17,713 bases of DNA, taken from positions 1-17,713 of the forward strand of contig CAYYZW010000071.1 in NCBI GenBank assembly GCA_964476375.1, written 5' to 3'. Below, piece after piece: positions 7,020 through 15,119 of this stretch; positions within the stretch are counted from its first letter, which is position 1, and every line of letters begins with the position of its first letter. Source of the stretch: SAT2750 sp964476375 (GTDB lineage: Bacteria; Planctomycetota; Planctomycetia; Pirellulales; Pirellulaceae). Made by a program: the position numbers and the translations under genes. The notes beneath the pieces were generated by a model. The model did no database searches. It was not told the DNA's origin and saw nothing but the letters and a program-made list of their open reading frames with translations.

Positions 7020-10000
7020 TTATTTCGCTGCCTCTTCGGTGCCCTCTTCGGATTCCTCCTCTTCCGCCGCGGGTGCCTCAATGACCTGTAACGACTGCGC
7101 GTTCGTGCCGTTCCAGATCCTCAGGACGCCGTCATAACCAGCTGCCACGACCACCTGCCCGTTCGGACTCCCGTCCACAGCATACATGTAATCGGCCGCT
7201 CCGCCGAAGTTACGAATGGTGCCACCGTTATCCGAGTTATTCATCCGCACGATATTGTCACCGGAACACGCCACCGTGGTTGATGTCTGCCCAACGAAAC
7301 GAACCGCGCTCACCTGTTTGTTATATCCACCAATACTACGGATCTGTTCACCCGTGTCCGCATTCCATATCCGGATTGTGTTATCGGCACCACTACTGGC
7401 AAGCACCCGGCTATTACTTCGCCAGGAGACTCCCAGGACATGGTTCGTGTGCCCCTCGCACTGGATCCTCGTTTCCCCACTGGCGATATCAAACACGCGC
7501 ACGAACTTGTCTGCCGACGCCGAGGCCACCAGTTTTCCATCCGGCGATATTTCCACCCCGTTCACTCCATCCGCATGAGCATCGGAAAGGGACAGGACCG
7601 GCGAGCCATCCTCTACCTTCCAGACATGCACCTCCCCGTTTCGCGACGGGATCCCGCCCCCGGTTGCCAGTAATGTCCCGTCGCGGGAGAAATCAACAGC
7701 CACAACCCGGTCGATGATCGGCCCGGGCTCGGTGGGCGAACCGATCACTCGCTCCAGTTCCCAGTTGGGTTTCAGGTTCCATCTTACCGCCGCCTTGTCG
7801 ACCGAACCGGAAATCAGTTCCCCGTCATCGAGGAAGGCAAGTGCCTGAACGCTCTGCTCGTGTCCCACGTAGCTGGCGATACTCTTCCCGTCCTCTCCGT
7901 CCCAGAGATGGACGACCTGAAAATCCCCCCCACTGGCCAGCTGTTTTCCGTCCGGGGAAAACGCCAGTGAACGGATCGGCATTTCTGCCGCAGTCGATTG
8001 CTCGGTGACGGTCACCAACTGCGTGGTGAAGGTCGCGAGTGCCGCCTCGAGTTCTTTTACCAGCATGTCCGCATCCGGCACCGCCTTTTCCGCAATAGCA
8101 AGATCGCGGGCAGCGACATCATGGGAAGATTTAGCGGTCCGCTGCGTCCCCTGGCTGGCCACCAGCGCGGCAGCCGCATCATCAAATGGCTTGTTCGTGG
8201 CAAGTGCCTTGGTGGCGGCAGCCTCGGCTGCCGTGGCGGAATCGGTCGCCAGCTTCGTGGGAGCCGCACGGGCCGCTTCGGCCTGGGTCGACTTCGCGGC
8301 AGCGACCGTACTTTCCTGCTCGGCTGTCGTTGCCCGTGTGGCCAGGTCCTTGTTATCCGGATCGGCAGCCGATGCTGTTTTCAGGCGGGCTGCCTGGTCT
8401 GCTGAAAGCTTTGCTTCCGCGGCGGCGGCCAGTGCCAGCTGGTCAGCCATTTCCTTTGCCACTCCTGCCTTCTGGGCGGAAGCAGCCGCTTCGATGGCGA
8501 TTTTTTCCGCGGCCGACTTGGTTGCTGTCGTCTTGGTCAACTCATCTGTCTTGACCTGTACATCGGCATTCGCATCACTGAGTGTTTTGGCTGCTGCTGT
8601 TTCGGCCGTCTTGATTGCCGGCAAGCCGTCCTGCGCCGCCTTCAACGCCACCTTCGCTGCTTCCAAGCGTGTGGTTGTGCTGTCCTTTTGATCCGTCACC
8701 TTGGCAACCAACCCCTTGGCACGCAGATCCCCCTTCATCTCGGCGACCTGGGCGCCATTGGTTGCGTTCCAGAGCCGAATCGTCTTGTTCTCCGATCCCG
8801 ATCCGATACGCTGTCCGTCCGGACGCGCCGCGACCGTGACCACCGGCGCGCCATGGTTCATCGAACGAACCACCGGATTCTCCGCGGCCAGGTTCCAGTG
8901 CTTGACGGTCCCGTCCAGGCTCCCGGAAACAAACTCCATCCCTGTCAATTGGTCCAGGCTGGTGACCGGCATGGTGTGGCCGCCAATACGACGATGACTG
9001 AGGACATTCCAGTACCGTACCGTGGGGCCGACAATGCCTGCCATTCGCATCCCACCCTGGTCGCCCAGGAGCACGGGGGACTGTAATTCGACCGGGAGAT
9101 CTGCAATCACCTGCTCCACCACTCCATCCGTCGCACTTGCCACCACCATTCGTGGCGCGGGAGCCGAATCCAGGGCCAGCAGGCTCTGGCTGTCGGCACT
9201 GAACTGGACCGCCGTCACCGGCCCCTCGAAACCTTCCAGTTGTGTCGGTGCCAATGCCGCCCCGCTGCCGGCGTTCCAGAAACGGACAACCCTGTCCTCC
9301 CCGGCGGTCGCCAGCATCTGGCCGTCAGGACGCAAGGCCATCGCTCGCACGGCTGCCCCGTGTTTCACGTCAAATCCCTGCTGGCCCGTTTCCACCGTGA
9401 AACCACGCACGACACCATCTGCATAGGCCGCATGGAACTGCGTTCCATTGGGATGAACACTCAGGCCGACCACCGGCTGGTCATGATCCGGCGCGGAGGA
9501 CTGGAAGCGAAGTGTCTCGGTGAGAATCCTGTCCGCGGTCACCAGCAGAACCTGCCCGGCCACACTCCCAAAAACCGCGGAGGAGAGATCCTCGGCAGGA
9601 AGGATCTGTAGCAGACGGCCATCCGCCACGCGCCAGACATGACCACGGGAATCGCCAGCGACGCTGACAAGCTGTGTCTTGTCATTATGGAAGGTATGGG
9701 TTCGCACCGGACCGGTGTGACCAACAAGTGTCTGCAGCAGTGTGCCATCTGAAAGCTGGTGAACAGCAATACTGTTGTCATTCAGGGCGACAGACACCAG
9801 TGAACGATCGCTGGTGACGGACATGGAGACCGGCACCGCGGGGATCGGGATACTGCGAACCGGCTGGCCATTGGCCGGGTTCCACTGCTTGAGCGTCTTG
9901 TCGGCCGAAACAGACACCAGCTGGTTGTTTGCTGAAAAGCAGACGCCCAGCACCGCCGCGCCGTGCCCGCTCAATACACTCACCTGCTCCCTGGTGGCCA

Positions 10001-11909
10001 GGTCCCAGACCTTCACCAGCTTGTCTGCCCCTCCGGTCACCAGCTGGATTCCATCGGCACGAAAAGCCACAGAATGGACTGGCCCCTCGTGTCCTGCGAA
10101 CCGCATCGTCTCGGGGAACTTGGTATCGCTGAGATCCCAGATCCTCGCCGTCCCATCCGCCGAGGCAGTCACAATCCGACTGTTGTCCGGGCTGAAGGCA
10201 AGGTCATGGATTGGCCCATCGTGCCCAAGAAGCGTTTGCACCAGCGCCCCGGTCTTGGCGTCAAGCACCGCCACGGCAGATCGTTCTGCAAGGCTGACCA
10301 CCATCGCCAGTTTCAACTGGTCGGGGCTGACCACCGCCTTGCCAATCTCCTGCTGTGCGTGTGGGAGTGGTTCAACCACGGGTTGTTCGTCCATTTTCCA
10401 GACGGTCACCTGGCCGGATTCGTTCCCGGAAACCAGCCGGGAACCGGTTGGATCCATATTCAGATGCGTGATGGCGGAAAGCGAACCATGGATCTCCATC
10501 CGCTGTTCCCCACTCCCGCCATCCCAGACGCGCAGGCTGTTGTCCTGGCCCGACGTCGCCAGCAGGAGCTGTTGCTGATCGGCAGCGACACGCGCTGTCA
10601 CCAGGAACAATTCGCTGATGGGCTCTTCGTGCGCCTGCCAGGACCGAACAATCTTGCCATCCAAACCTTCGCGCAGTTGCACATGACCGTTTGCTGTCCC
10701 CACAGCCACCAGTCCGGAAACCAGGTCGCCGGCCATCACGGAAGGCTTCTCCGGGAGCCCGCCAGGGACACCGCTGAATTCATCCACAATTCGCCAGCTT
10801 CGGATGAAATTATCTCCTCCCCCGGAGACGAGAAATTGCCCGCGCGCTTCTTCTGCCTGCTCCTGCCCCTCTGCCAGGGGCTCGATCACCAGGGCCAGCG
10901 ACGAGACAGCTCCTGGCGTGAGAATAGTCCCCAGCAATTGGCCCCCGTCCAGGGCCCAGATACGGATCGACTGATCCAGCGAGGCCGAGTAAAGCCTCCC
11001 GTCACTCTCGCTGATCCGCAATGCGGCGATCGCGCCGGTATGCCCAGCCAGGCTCCCTGTGACTTCACCGCTGGCGAGATCCCATACCTGGATGGAATGA
11101 TCGGCACTGCCAATGACTGCCAGCTGTCGTGCCGGGCTGACTGCCACGGCGGTCACCCCCTCGGCCAAATCGAGCCGGGCTTTCTGGACATCCCGCGGAT
11201 ATTGCCAGATCTTGACCGTGCGAAAACCGCCCGAGGCAAGCCGATCTCCCTGGTGGTTGAAACGCAATGACTGGACCACGTCCAGGTGGGCAATCCCCGG
11301 TAACTCGTCGCCTGCCTGTTGCTGGAGTTCTGGATCGGTCAACCGCGTCACCAGCTGCCCCGTGGCAACATGGTAGATAAAGATCTGGTTATCACGACCA
11401 CAGGCGGCAAACTGGCCGTCCGGGCTGACCGCTACCGCGTAAACCGGGTTCGGCCCTGGCGGAAGCTGTCGCCAGCGGGTCGGGGAGTTGGCCGTCCCAA
11501 CGGCCGAGCCTTTCGCCCCCTGGTCGATCCAGAGCTTGATCAGGCCCAGCTCGTCCGGTGTCATCGGCTTGGCCGCCACATCGTTGCCCTCCGGCGGCAT
11601 GACCGGATCATCCCGATGGGCCGCCAGCGTCAACAGCAGGCTTTCCGCACTCTTGCCGGGAACCACGGCCGGGCCGGTATCCCCACCCTTGAACATCCCG
11701 GCAGGCCCTTCCAGCACCAGCTCCCCGTTGGCCTCTGTCTGGCTATGACAGGCAAGACAGTTCTTGCGAAGCAGGGGCAGAATCTCCTTGCCAAAATCCA
11801 CCTCCTCGGCCCGCTTCAAATCCGTAATCGGGATGGGAGTCTGCGCCTGGACCAGCGGTGCAAGGAGAACGGTCAGCAAGAGCGTGTAGATAAATCGGTA
11901 TGGGCTCAT
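7020..11909 (-). CDS. Secreted PSCyt1-type cytochrome c fused to WD40 repeats, with helical insert
   Basis: A 1629-residue protein from the ATG at 11909. Residues 1-22 form a signal peptide (IYTLLLTVLLAPLVQAQ, cleavage near AQ). Residues about 36-135 match the planctomycete cytochrome c domain (PSCyt1): the heme motif CLACH at 51-55 and PVMPPEGN at 102-109, whose M104 is the likely axial ligand. From residue 145 on I count 21 WD40 blades to about 1055, then an Ala-rich helical segment (1056-1306), then 7 more blades (1307-1610) and an acidic tail rich in Glu. Cytochrome-WD40 fusions of this kind are common in planctomycetes, though their electron partners are unknown. It lies 46 nt after the PPC gene in a probable operon. 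An extracytoplasmic electron-accepting or relay role attached to a scaffold is inferred, not shown. Confidence 0.9.
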   Translation of the reverse strand: MSPYRFIYTLLLTVLLAPLVQAQTPIPITDLKRAEEVDFGKEILPLLRKNCLACHSQTEANGELVLEGPAGMFKGGDTGPAVVPGKSAESLLLTLAAHRDDPVMPPEGNDVAAKPMTPDELGLIKLWIDQGAKGSAVGTANSPTRWRQLPPGPNPVYAVAVSPDGQFAACGRDNQIFIYHVATGQLVTRLTDPELQQQAGDELPGIAHLDVVQSLRFNHQGDRLASGGFRTVKIWQYPRDVQKARLDLAEGVTAVAVSPARQLAVIGSADHSIQVWDLASGEVTGSLAGHTGAIAALRISESDGRLYSASLDQSIRIWALDGGQLLGTILTPGAVSSLALVIEPLAEGQEQAEEARGQFLVSGGGDNFIRSWRIVDEFSGVPGGLPEKPSVMAGDLVSGLVAVGTANGHVQLREGLDGKIVRSWQAHEEPISELFLVTARVAADQQQLLLATSGQDNSLRVWDGGSGEQRMEIHGSLSAITHLNMDPTGSRLVSGNESGQVTVWKMDEQPVVEPLPHAQQEIGKAVVSPDQLKLAMVVSLAERSAVAVLDAKTGALVQTLLGHDGPIHDLAFSPDNSRIVTASADGTARIWDLSDTKFPETMRFAGHEGPVHSVAFRADGIQLVTGGADKLVKVWDLATREQVSVLSGHGAAVLGVCFSANNQLVSVSADKTLKQWNPANGQPVRSIPIPAVPVSMSVTSDRSLVSVALNDNSIAVHQLSDGTLLQTLVGHTGPVRTHTFHNDKTQLVSVAGDSRGHVWRVADGRLLQILPAEDLSSAVFGSVAGQVLLVTADRILTETLRFQSSAPDHDQPVVGLSVHPNGTQFHAAYADGVVRGFTVETGQQGFDVKHGAAVRAMALRPDGQMLATAGEDRVVRFWNAGSGAALAPTQLEGFEGPVTAVQFSADSQSLLALDSAPAPRMVVASATDGVVEQVIADLPVELQSPVLLGDQGGMRMAGIVGPTVRYWNVLSHRRIGGHTMPVTSLDQLTGMEFVSGSLDGTVKHWNLAAENPVVRSMNHGAPVVTVAARPDGQRIGSGSENKTIRLWNATNGAQVAEMKGDLRAKGLVAKVTDQKDSTTTRLEAAKVALKAAQDGLPAIKTAETAAAKTLSDANADVQVKTDELTKTTATKSAAEKIAIEAAASAQKAGVAKEMADQLALAAAAEAKLSADQAARLKTASAADPDNKDLATRATTAEQESTVAAAKSTQAEAARAAPTKLATDSATAAEAAATKALATNKPFDDAAAALVASQGTQRTAKSSHDVAARDLAIAEKAVPDADMLVKELEAALATFTTQLVTVTEQSTAAEMPIRSLAFSPDGKQLASGGDFQVVHLWDGEDGKSIASYVGHEQSVQALAFLDDGELISGSVDKAAVRWNLKPNWELERVIGSPTEPGPIIDRVVAVDFSRDGTLLATGGGIPSRNGEVHVWKVEDGSPVLSLSDAHADGVNGVEISPDGKLVASASADKFVRVFDIASGETRIQCEGHTNHVLGVSWRSNSRVLASSGADNTIRIWNADTGEQIRSIGGYNKQVSAVRFVGQTSTTVACSGDNIVRMNNSDNGGTIRNFGGAADYMYAVDGSPNGQVVVAAGYDGVLRIWNGTNAQSLQVIEAPAAEEEESEEGTEEAAK
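7080..7991 (-). repeat. Second WD40 array of the cytochrome protein (7 blades)
   Basis: Residues 1307-1610 hold seven blades, beginning PIRSLAFSPDGKQLASGG and ending near GYDGVLRIWN. This matches one complete seven-bladed propeller after the helical segment. The sixth blade is eroded, with its closing Trp replaced (DNIVRMNN). Confidence 0.7.
7992..8744 (-). other. Region coding an Ala-rich helical (probable coiled-coil) segment
   Basis: Residues 1056-1306 are dominated by Ala, Lys, Glu, Thr and Asp with almost no aromatic residues and only a few Pro or Gly. Examples are AAETAAAK-like runs, AEKIAIEAAASAQKAGVAKE and ELEAALATFTTQL. The abrupt switch from and back to WD40 sequence marks a distinct helical domain of about 250 residues, long enough for a helical hairpin. 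The AEM tripeptide occurs at both edges (1056-1058 and 1308-1310), probably by chance. Confidence 0.7.
8745..11477 (-). repeat. First WD40 array of the cytochrome protein (about 21 blades)
   Basis: Residues 145-1055 contain about 21 blades by hand count, equal to three seven-bladed sets. Clear blades are near residues 286-327, 558-600, 601-645 and 842-886. Blades near 386-422, 514-557, 768-806 and 936-974 are degenerate. Some carry loop insertions, for example an acidic loop at about 343-356. Confidence 0.65.
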
Positions 11910-11955
11910 GGAGGAACCTGGCGAGGCGCTGGAGGGTTAACGAGGTGGGTTTGAG
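11910..11955. other. 46-nt gap between the PPC gene and the cytochrome-WD40 gene
   Basis: No hairpin or promoter stands out. On the minus strand, CCAGGTTCCTCC precedes the ATG, giving only a weak AGG-type ribosome binding site. The short spacing supports co-transcription. Confidence 0.5.
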
Positions 11956-14900
11956 TTACTCTGTTTTTGTGACTTCCTGAACCATCAGCGCAAGTGGCTG
12001 GTCCACGGTCAGGTTCTGGTTATTGAGTTTCAACGTAAGACGCACGGTCAGCTGGTGTTCGCCGACCGTGGCATTTTCAGCTGCCGTGATTTCCAACGCA
12101 CCCTGGTTCTGGCCACCCGCAATGTCCAGCTTGGCAAAAGTCAGCCCCGCCACGCCACCGGGAACCACGCCCGTGACAGAGACCTGGTCAGCAAAGCCGT
12201 AGAGACGCGTCATCGCCACGGCGACATTCACTTTCTCCCCCTGCTTGACGACCACGCTGGCCGGAAGCGGGTTGAAGGTGATGGGGGCCGGCGTGACTTT
12301 GATCGTCAGGGGCGAGGAGACGAAAAGGACATTCATATCCTTTGGCTTGGCAGCGTTGGTAGTATCGGTAACCAGCTTGTCGGTCGCAGTCTTTAGTGCC
12401 GTCGCTTCCTTGACCAGGTCGGCCGTCTCCTGGGCCTTTGCATCCGCCACCTCCTTTGCCTCGTCTGCTTTCTTGGCAATCACCGTGGCCTCCACGACAG
12501 CTTTCTCGGCCACCACGACGGCAGCCATGGCATCCTTGACCTTCGTCGCTGCATCGTCGGCGGCTTTCTGTGCCGTGGCTGCAGCCGTTTTCAGGCCCTC
12601 GTCTGCCGGCGCCTTGGCTGCTGCCGCCTTGGCCGCAGCAGCCCGCTCGCTGGCTGCCTTCGCCGCGGCCTGGGCATCGACCAGCACCTTGTCGGCCGCC
12701 GTTTTCTTATCCACCGCCACCTTCAGCGCCGTGGCGGCATCGGTTGCGGCCTTGTCAGCAGCCGTTTTGGCAGTCACCGCCGCCTTGGCATTCGCATCCG
12801 TCTCTGCCTTGATCAGGTCCACCTTCTTCTTTTTCTCCTGGGCCACAACCACCGCTTCCGGGTTGCGGCTGTACTTGACTTTTTCAGCAGTACCGTTGAA
12901 GTAAACGGTATAGGTTCCCGGCGGCGTGTTGGCCTTCAGGCCGATCGTGTACTCGCCATTGTCCGTATTCGGATTGATGACCAGCTGCTTGGCATCCACG
13001 TTGGCAGGAAATCCAACTGCCTGCATGGTGAGCTTCCCCTTGAATTCTCCGCGCCGCTTGTAAGTCAGCTTGATATTTGCTGCCCGCGACGCCTCAACGA
13101 TATTTCCATCACCGAATTCAAGGCCGACGACACCGTTTTCGATATCCGAAATAGCAACCTGCAACCCCGGGGATAACCGACCGACCGACGCATTGCCTGG
13201 GTTATTCCCCTGCTGCATCGTCCCCTGCCAGTTCACCACCCCAAATCTTCCGGGACGGGAAATGACCTGGCCATCGATGGTCGCCTCCGCGACCAGACCC
13301 AGGTTCCCGCGGACCGGAGCCGCACCCGCCGCTGCCCTCAGTTCCAGCAGGGCCGTTGTCATTCCCGGGCCGATCGTGGCCTCGCTGGCAGTTACACCTG
13401 CCGGCAGGTTCGTCGCCTTGATGCGAATCTCCTCGTCGAAACCGTGGTAACGAAAGGCGATGACCTGGATCGCCGCCTGGCCGCCCTTGCGAAGCAAGAC
13501 ACCGGAATAACCGACATGCGGGACACCAACGACCCGGAACTCCGCCTGCTGGGGCCGGATCACGAGCCGATAGGTCTGTCTCACATCCTCGCGCAGCATA
13601 TTCAGGCTGTCCGTCAGGCGTACTCGATAGGTTCCATCGGCGGGAACCTCAAAAGTGTAAGCCGGATCGGTGGTGCGGGCATCAAAAAATGCCGCTGTCC
13701 CCGCCAGCCCGTCCTGGACCACGGCCAGTTGCTTGACCTCCTCCGGCTCCTCCCCCTCCGCCGCCTTGACCACCTGCTGGACAAGCAGGATCACGTTGGC
13801 AACGCCCTGGTACCTTTCCGAAACCACGTCGATACTAATTTTTTCACCCTTGGTGGCCTGAAAGGCATACCAGTCCTGGTCCCGCTCTCCCAGGAACCTG
13901 CCAGCCACATCGACCGGGAGCTCGAGCACCTGCGCCTTTTCAAGCGTGTTATTCGGTTCTCCTTCCAGGGTCGGTGGAAGATCGGTGATTCCAACAAGCA
14001 CAGGATTTGACGTCCCCTGCGGGGTCGCAACCTGGTAGGCAACAGTATCCAGACCACTGCTGATGGAATCCACAGCAACCAGCCCCGGGGCATTGTATTG
14101 ATCGCTGCCTCCAGGAATCGGGATCGTGACCGCCAGCATCTGCAGCTGGATGCCATCGACCTGGATTCCCGCCGGCTTTCCCCCCGGCAGGTTTCGTCCA
14201 AATACCGTGAACGCCCGGTTCCCTCCCGCCTGTCCCGCGGGTGGAAATACAAAATCGACGTGGGGAAGGGCCCCCACGCTCAGACGGTAGAAATACTCGG
14301 GACCATTTCGGTAGACGGCATCGTAGACCCGGATGGCCACTACCCCGTCCGCACGGGCTGTAAAATCAAGCAGTGGTTCCCGTTCCCGTGTCCCGCGGCT
14401 ATTGGCAATCTGTCGACCCTCCGTATCGAGAACCGCCACGATCGGATCCATGCGGGAGTCAATACTTCGTGCCTGGCAGCGAATAATCATTCTCTGCCCG
14501 GCCTTGACCGCCAGCTGATAGTAATCCACATCTGTTCCCTGCTCCAACCAGCCAAACAGCACCGTGGGCTGGACAACCTCCTGTGCTTCCGCCGGAATAT
14601 TATTCGGTTCCTGTTCTGTCACCGTCGCCATCGGATCCACAACAAATACGCGAGGATTGGTAATCCCGTACTTCCCAACCGCTCTTAGGTCATGGTTCCC
14701 CGGGGGAACATTCTCCGCGACGGTGACCACAAAGGTATTGGCGACCGGCTGCGGTTCGGTCTCAAAAGATCCCGGTTCCCGCATCTTTTGCGCGGCCGTG
14801 ATGCCTGGATGGGAAAACTGGAGCTGGCTCACGTCATCCAGATCGGTACCGGAGATCGTCAGCTCGACCTGCTGCCCCGGTTGCCCACCAGGCGGATAGA

Positions 14901-15021
14901 CCGACGCCAGCCGGGCCGAGGGCAACTGCCCCTGGACAGCGAGAGGGACCAGCAGCAGACCCAGGGATAAAAGGGGCAGGCCATAGAAATTCAACGTCCG
15001 CCCGCGGCCAGATTTCGACAT
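11956..15021 (-). CDS. Secreted PPC-domain protein with long Ala/Lys-rich helical insert
   Basis: A 1021-residue protein from the ATG at 15021, backed by a strong ribosome binding site. Residues 1-32 form a signal peptide (core YGLPLLSLGLLLVPLAVQG). Residues about 37-130 look like an IPT/TIG-type Ig fold (PPGGQPGQQVELTISGTDL). Two PPC-like (pre-peptidase C-terminal) domains follow: about 133-250, starting VTEQEPNN with DVDYYQL, and about 348-490, starting LEGEPNN with DQDWYAF. Residues 490-720 look beta-rich, residues about 725-892 are an Ala/Lys-rich probable coiled coil, and about 898-1021 return to a beta, Ig-like pattern. No protease or other catalytic motif is visible. PPC domains are usually binding or accessory modules of secreted enzymes. 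It sits between the DUF1549 gene (98 nt upstream) and the cytochrome-WD40 gene. A binding or structural partner in the same assembly is inferred. Confidence 0.87.
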   Translation of the reverse strand: MSKSGRGRTLNFYGLPLLSLGLLLVPLAVQGQLPSARLASVYPPGGQPGQQVELTISGTDLDDVSQLQFSHPGITAAQKMREPGSFETEPQPVANTFVVTVAENVPPGNHDLRAVGKYGITNPRVFVVDPMATVTEQEPNNIPAEAQEVVQPTVLFGWLEQGTDVDYYQLAVKAGQRMIIRCQARSIDSRMDPIVAVLDTEGRQIANSRGTREREPLLDFTARADGVVAIRVYDAVYRNGPEYFYRLSVGALPHVDFVFPPAGQAGGNRAFTVFGRNLPGGKPAGIQVDGIQLQMLAVTIPIPGGSDQYNAPGLVAVDSISSGLDTVAYQVATPQGTSNPVLVGITDLPPTLEGEPNNTLEKAQVLELPVDVAGRFLGERDQDWYAFQATKGEKISIDVVSERYQGVANVILLVQQVVKAAEGEEPEEVKQLAVVQDGLAGTAAFFDARTTDPAYTFEVPADGTYRVRLTDSLNMLREDVRQTYRLVIRPQQAEFRVVGVPHVGYSGVLLRKGGQAAIQVIAFRYHGFDEEIRIKATNLPAGVTASEATIGPGMTTALLELRAAAGAAPVRGNLGLVAEATIDGQVISRPGRFGVVNWQGTMQQGNNPGNASVGRLSPGLQVAISDIENGVVGLEFGDGNIVEASRAANIKLTYKRRGEFKGKLTMQAVGFPANVDAKQLVINPNTDNGEYTIGLKANTPPGTYTVYFNGTAEKVKYSRNPEAVVVAQEKKKKVDLIKAETDANAKAAVTAKTAADKAATDAATALKVAVDKKTAADKVLVDAQAAAKAASERAAAAKAAAAKAPADEGLKTAAATAQKAADDAATKVKDAMAAVVVAEKAVVEATVIAKKADEAKEVADAKAQETADLVKEATALKTATDKLVTDTTNAAKPKDMNVLFVSSPLTIKVTPAPITFNPLPASVVVKQGEKVNVAVAMTRLYGFADQVSVTGVVPGGVAGLTFAKLDIAGGQNQGALEITAAENATVGEHQLTVRLTLKLNNQNLTVDQPLALMVQEVTKTE
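12346..12849 (-). other. Region coding an Ala/Lys-rich probable coiled coil in the PPC protein
   Basis: Residues about 725-892 are almost entirely Ala, Lys, Asp, Glu, Thr and Val, with repeated AADKAATDAATA- and AAAKAASERAAA-like strings. Pro and Gly occur only near the middle (KAPADEGLK, 803-811), which could be the turn of a helical hairpin with two arms of about 75-80 residues. It is compositionally like the insert in the cytochrome-WD40 protein. Confidence 0.7.
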
Positions 15022-15119
15022 GCGCTATTCTCCTCGCACAACCGTATTATCCGTACATCACCCTGGCAGCGAGATCCTCCTTGACCACGTCACCTATTCG
15101 CTCCACTGCCGGATTTCCC
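15022..15119. other. 98-nt gap between the DUF1549 gene and the PPC gene
   Basis: Apart from the ribosome binding site next to the PPC gene, the only notable element is a second, orphan AAGGAGG on the minus strand (15076-15082), with no suitably placed start codon. No terminator hairpin is visible. Confidence 0.45.
15028..15035 (-). promoter_or_regulatory. Strong ribosome binding site of the PPC gene
   Basis: GAGGAGAA on the minus strand with the GAGGAG core 8 nt before the ATG at 15021. It is the best Shine-Dalgarno match next to a gene start in the window and fixes this start. Confidence 0.65.

Noticed and set aside
8005..8691. Ala/Ser-rich plus-strand frame opposite the helical insert of the cytochrome protein
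   Set aside because: GCN and GCC-rich codons for Ala give Ala/Ser-rich antisense frames automatically. It has no start signal of its own and no domain.
15076..15082. Perfect AAGGAGG on the minus strand in the gap before the PPC gene, followed by a tiny GTG-ATG-TAC-GGA-TAA frame
   Set aside because: The distance to the GTG or ATG (14-17 nt) is too long for efficient initiation and the peptide would be 3-4 residues. Most likely chance.
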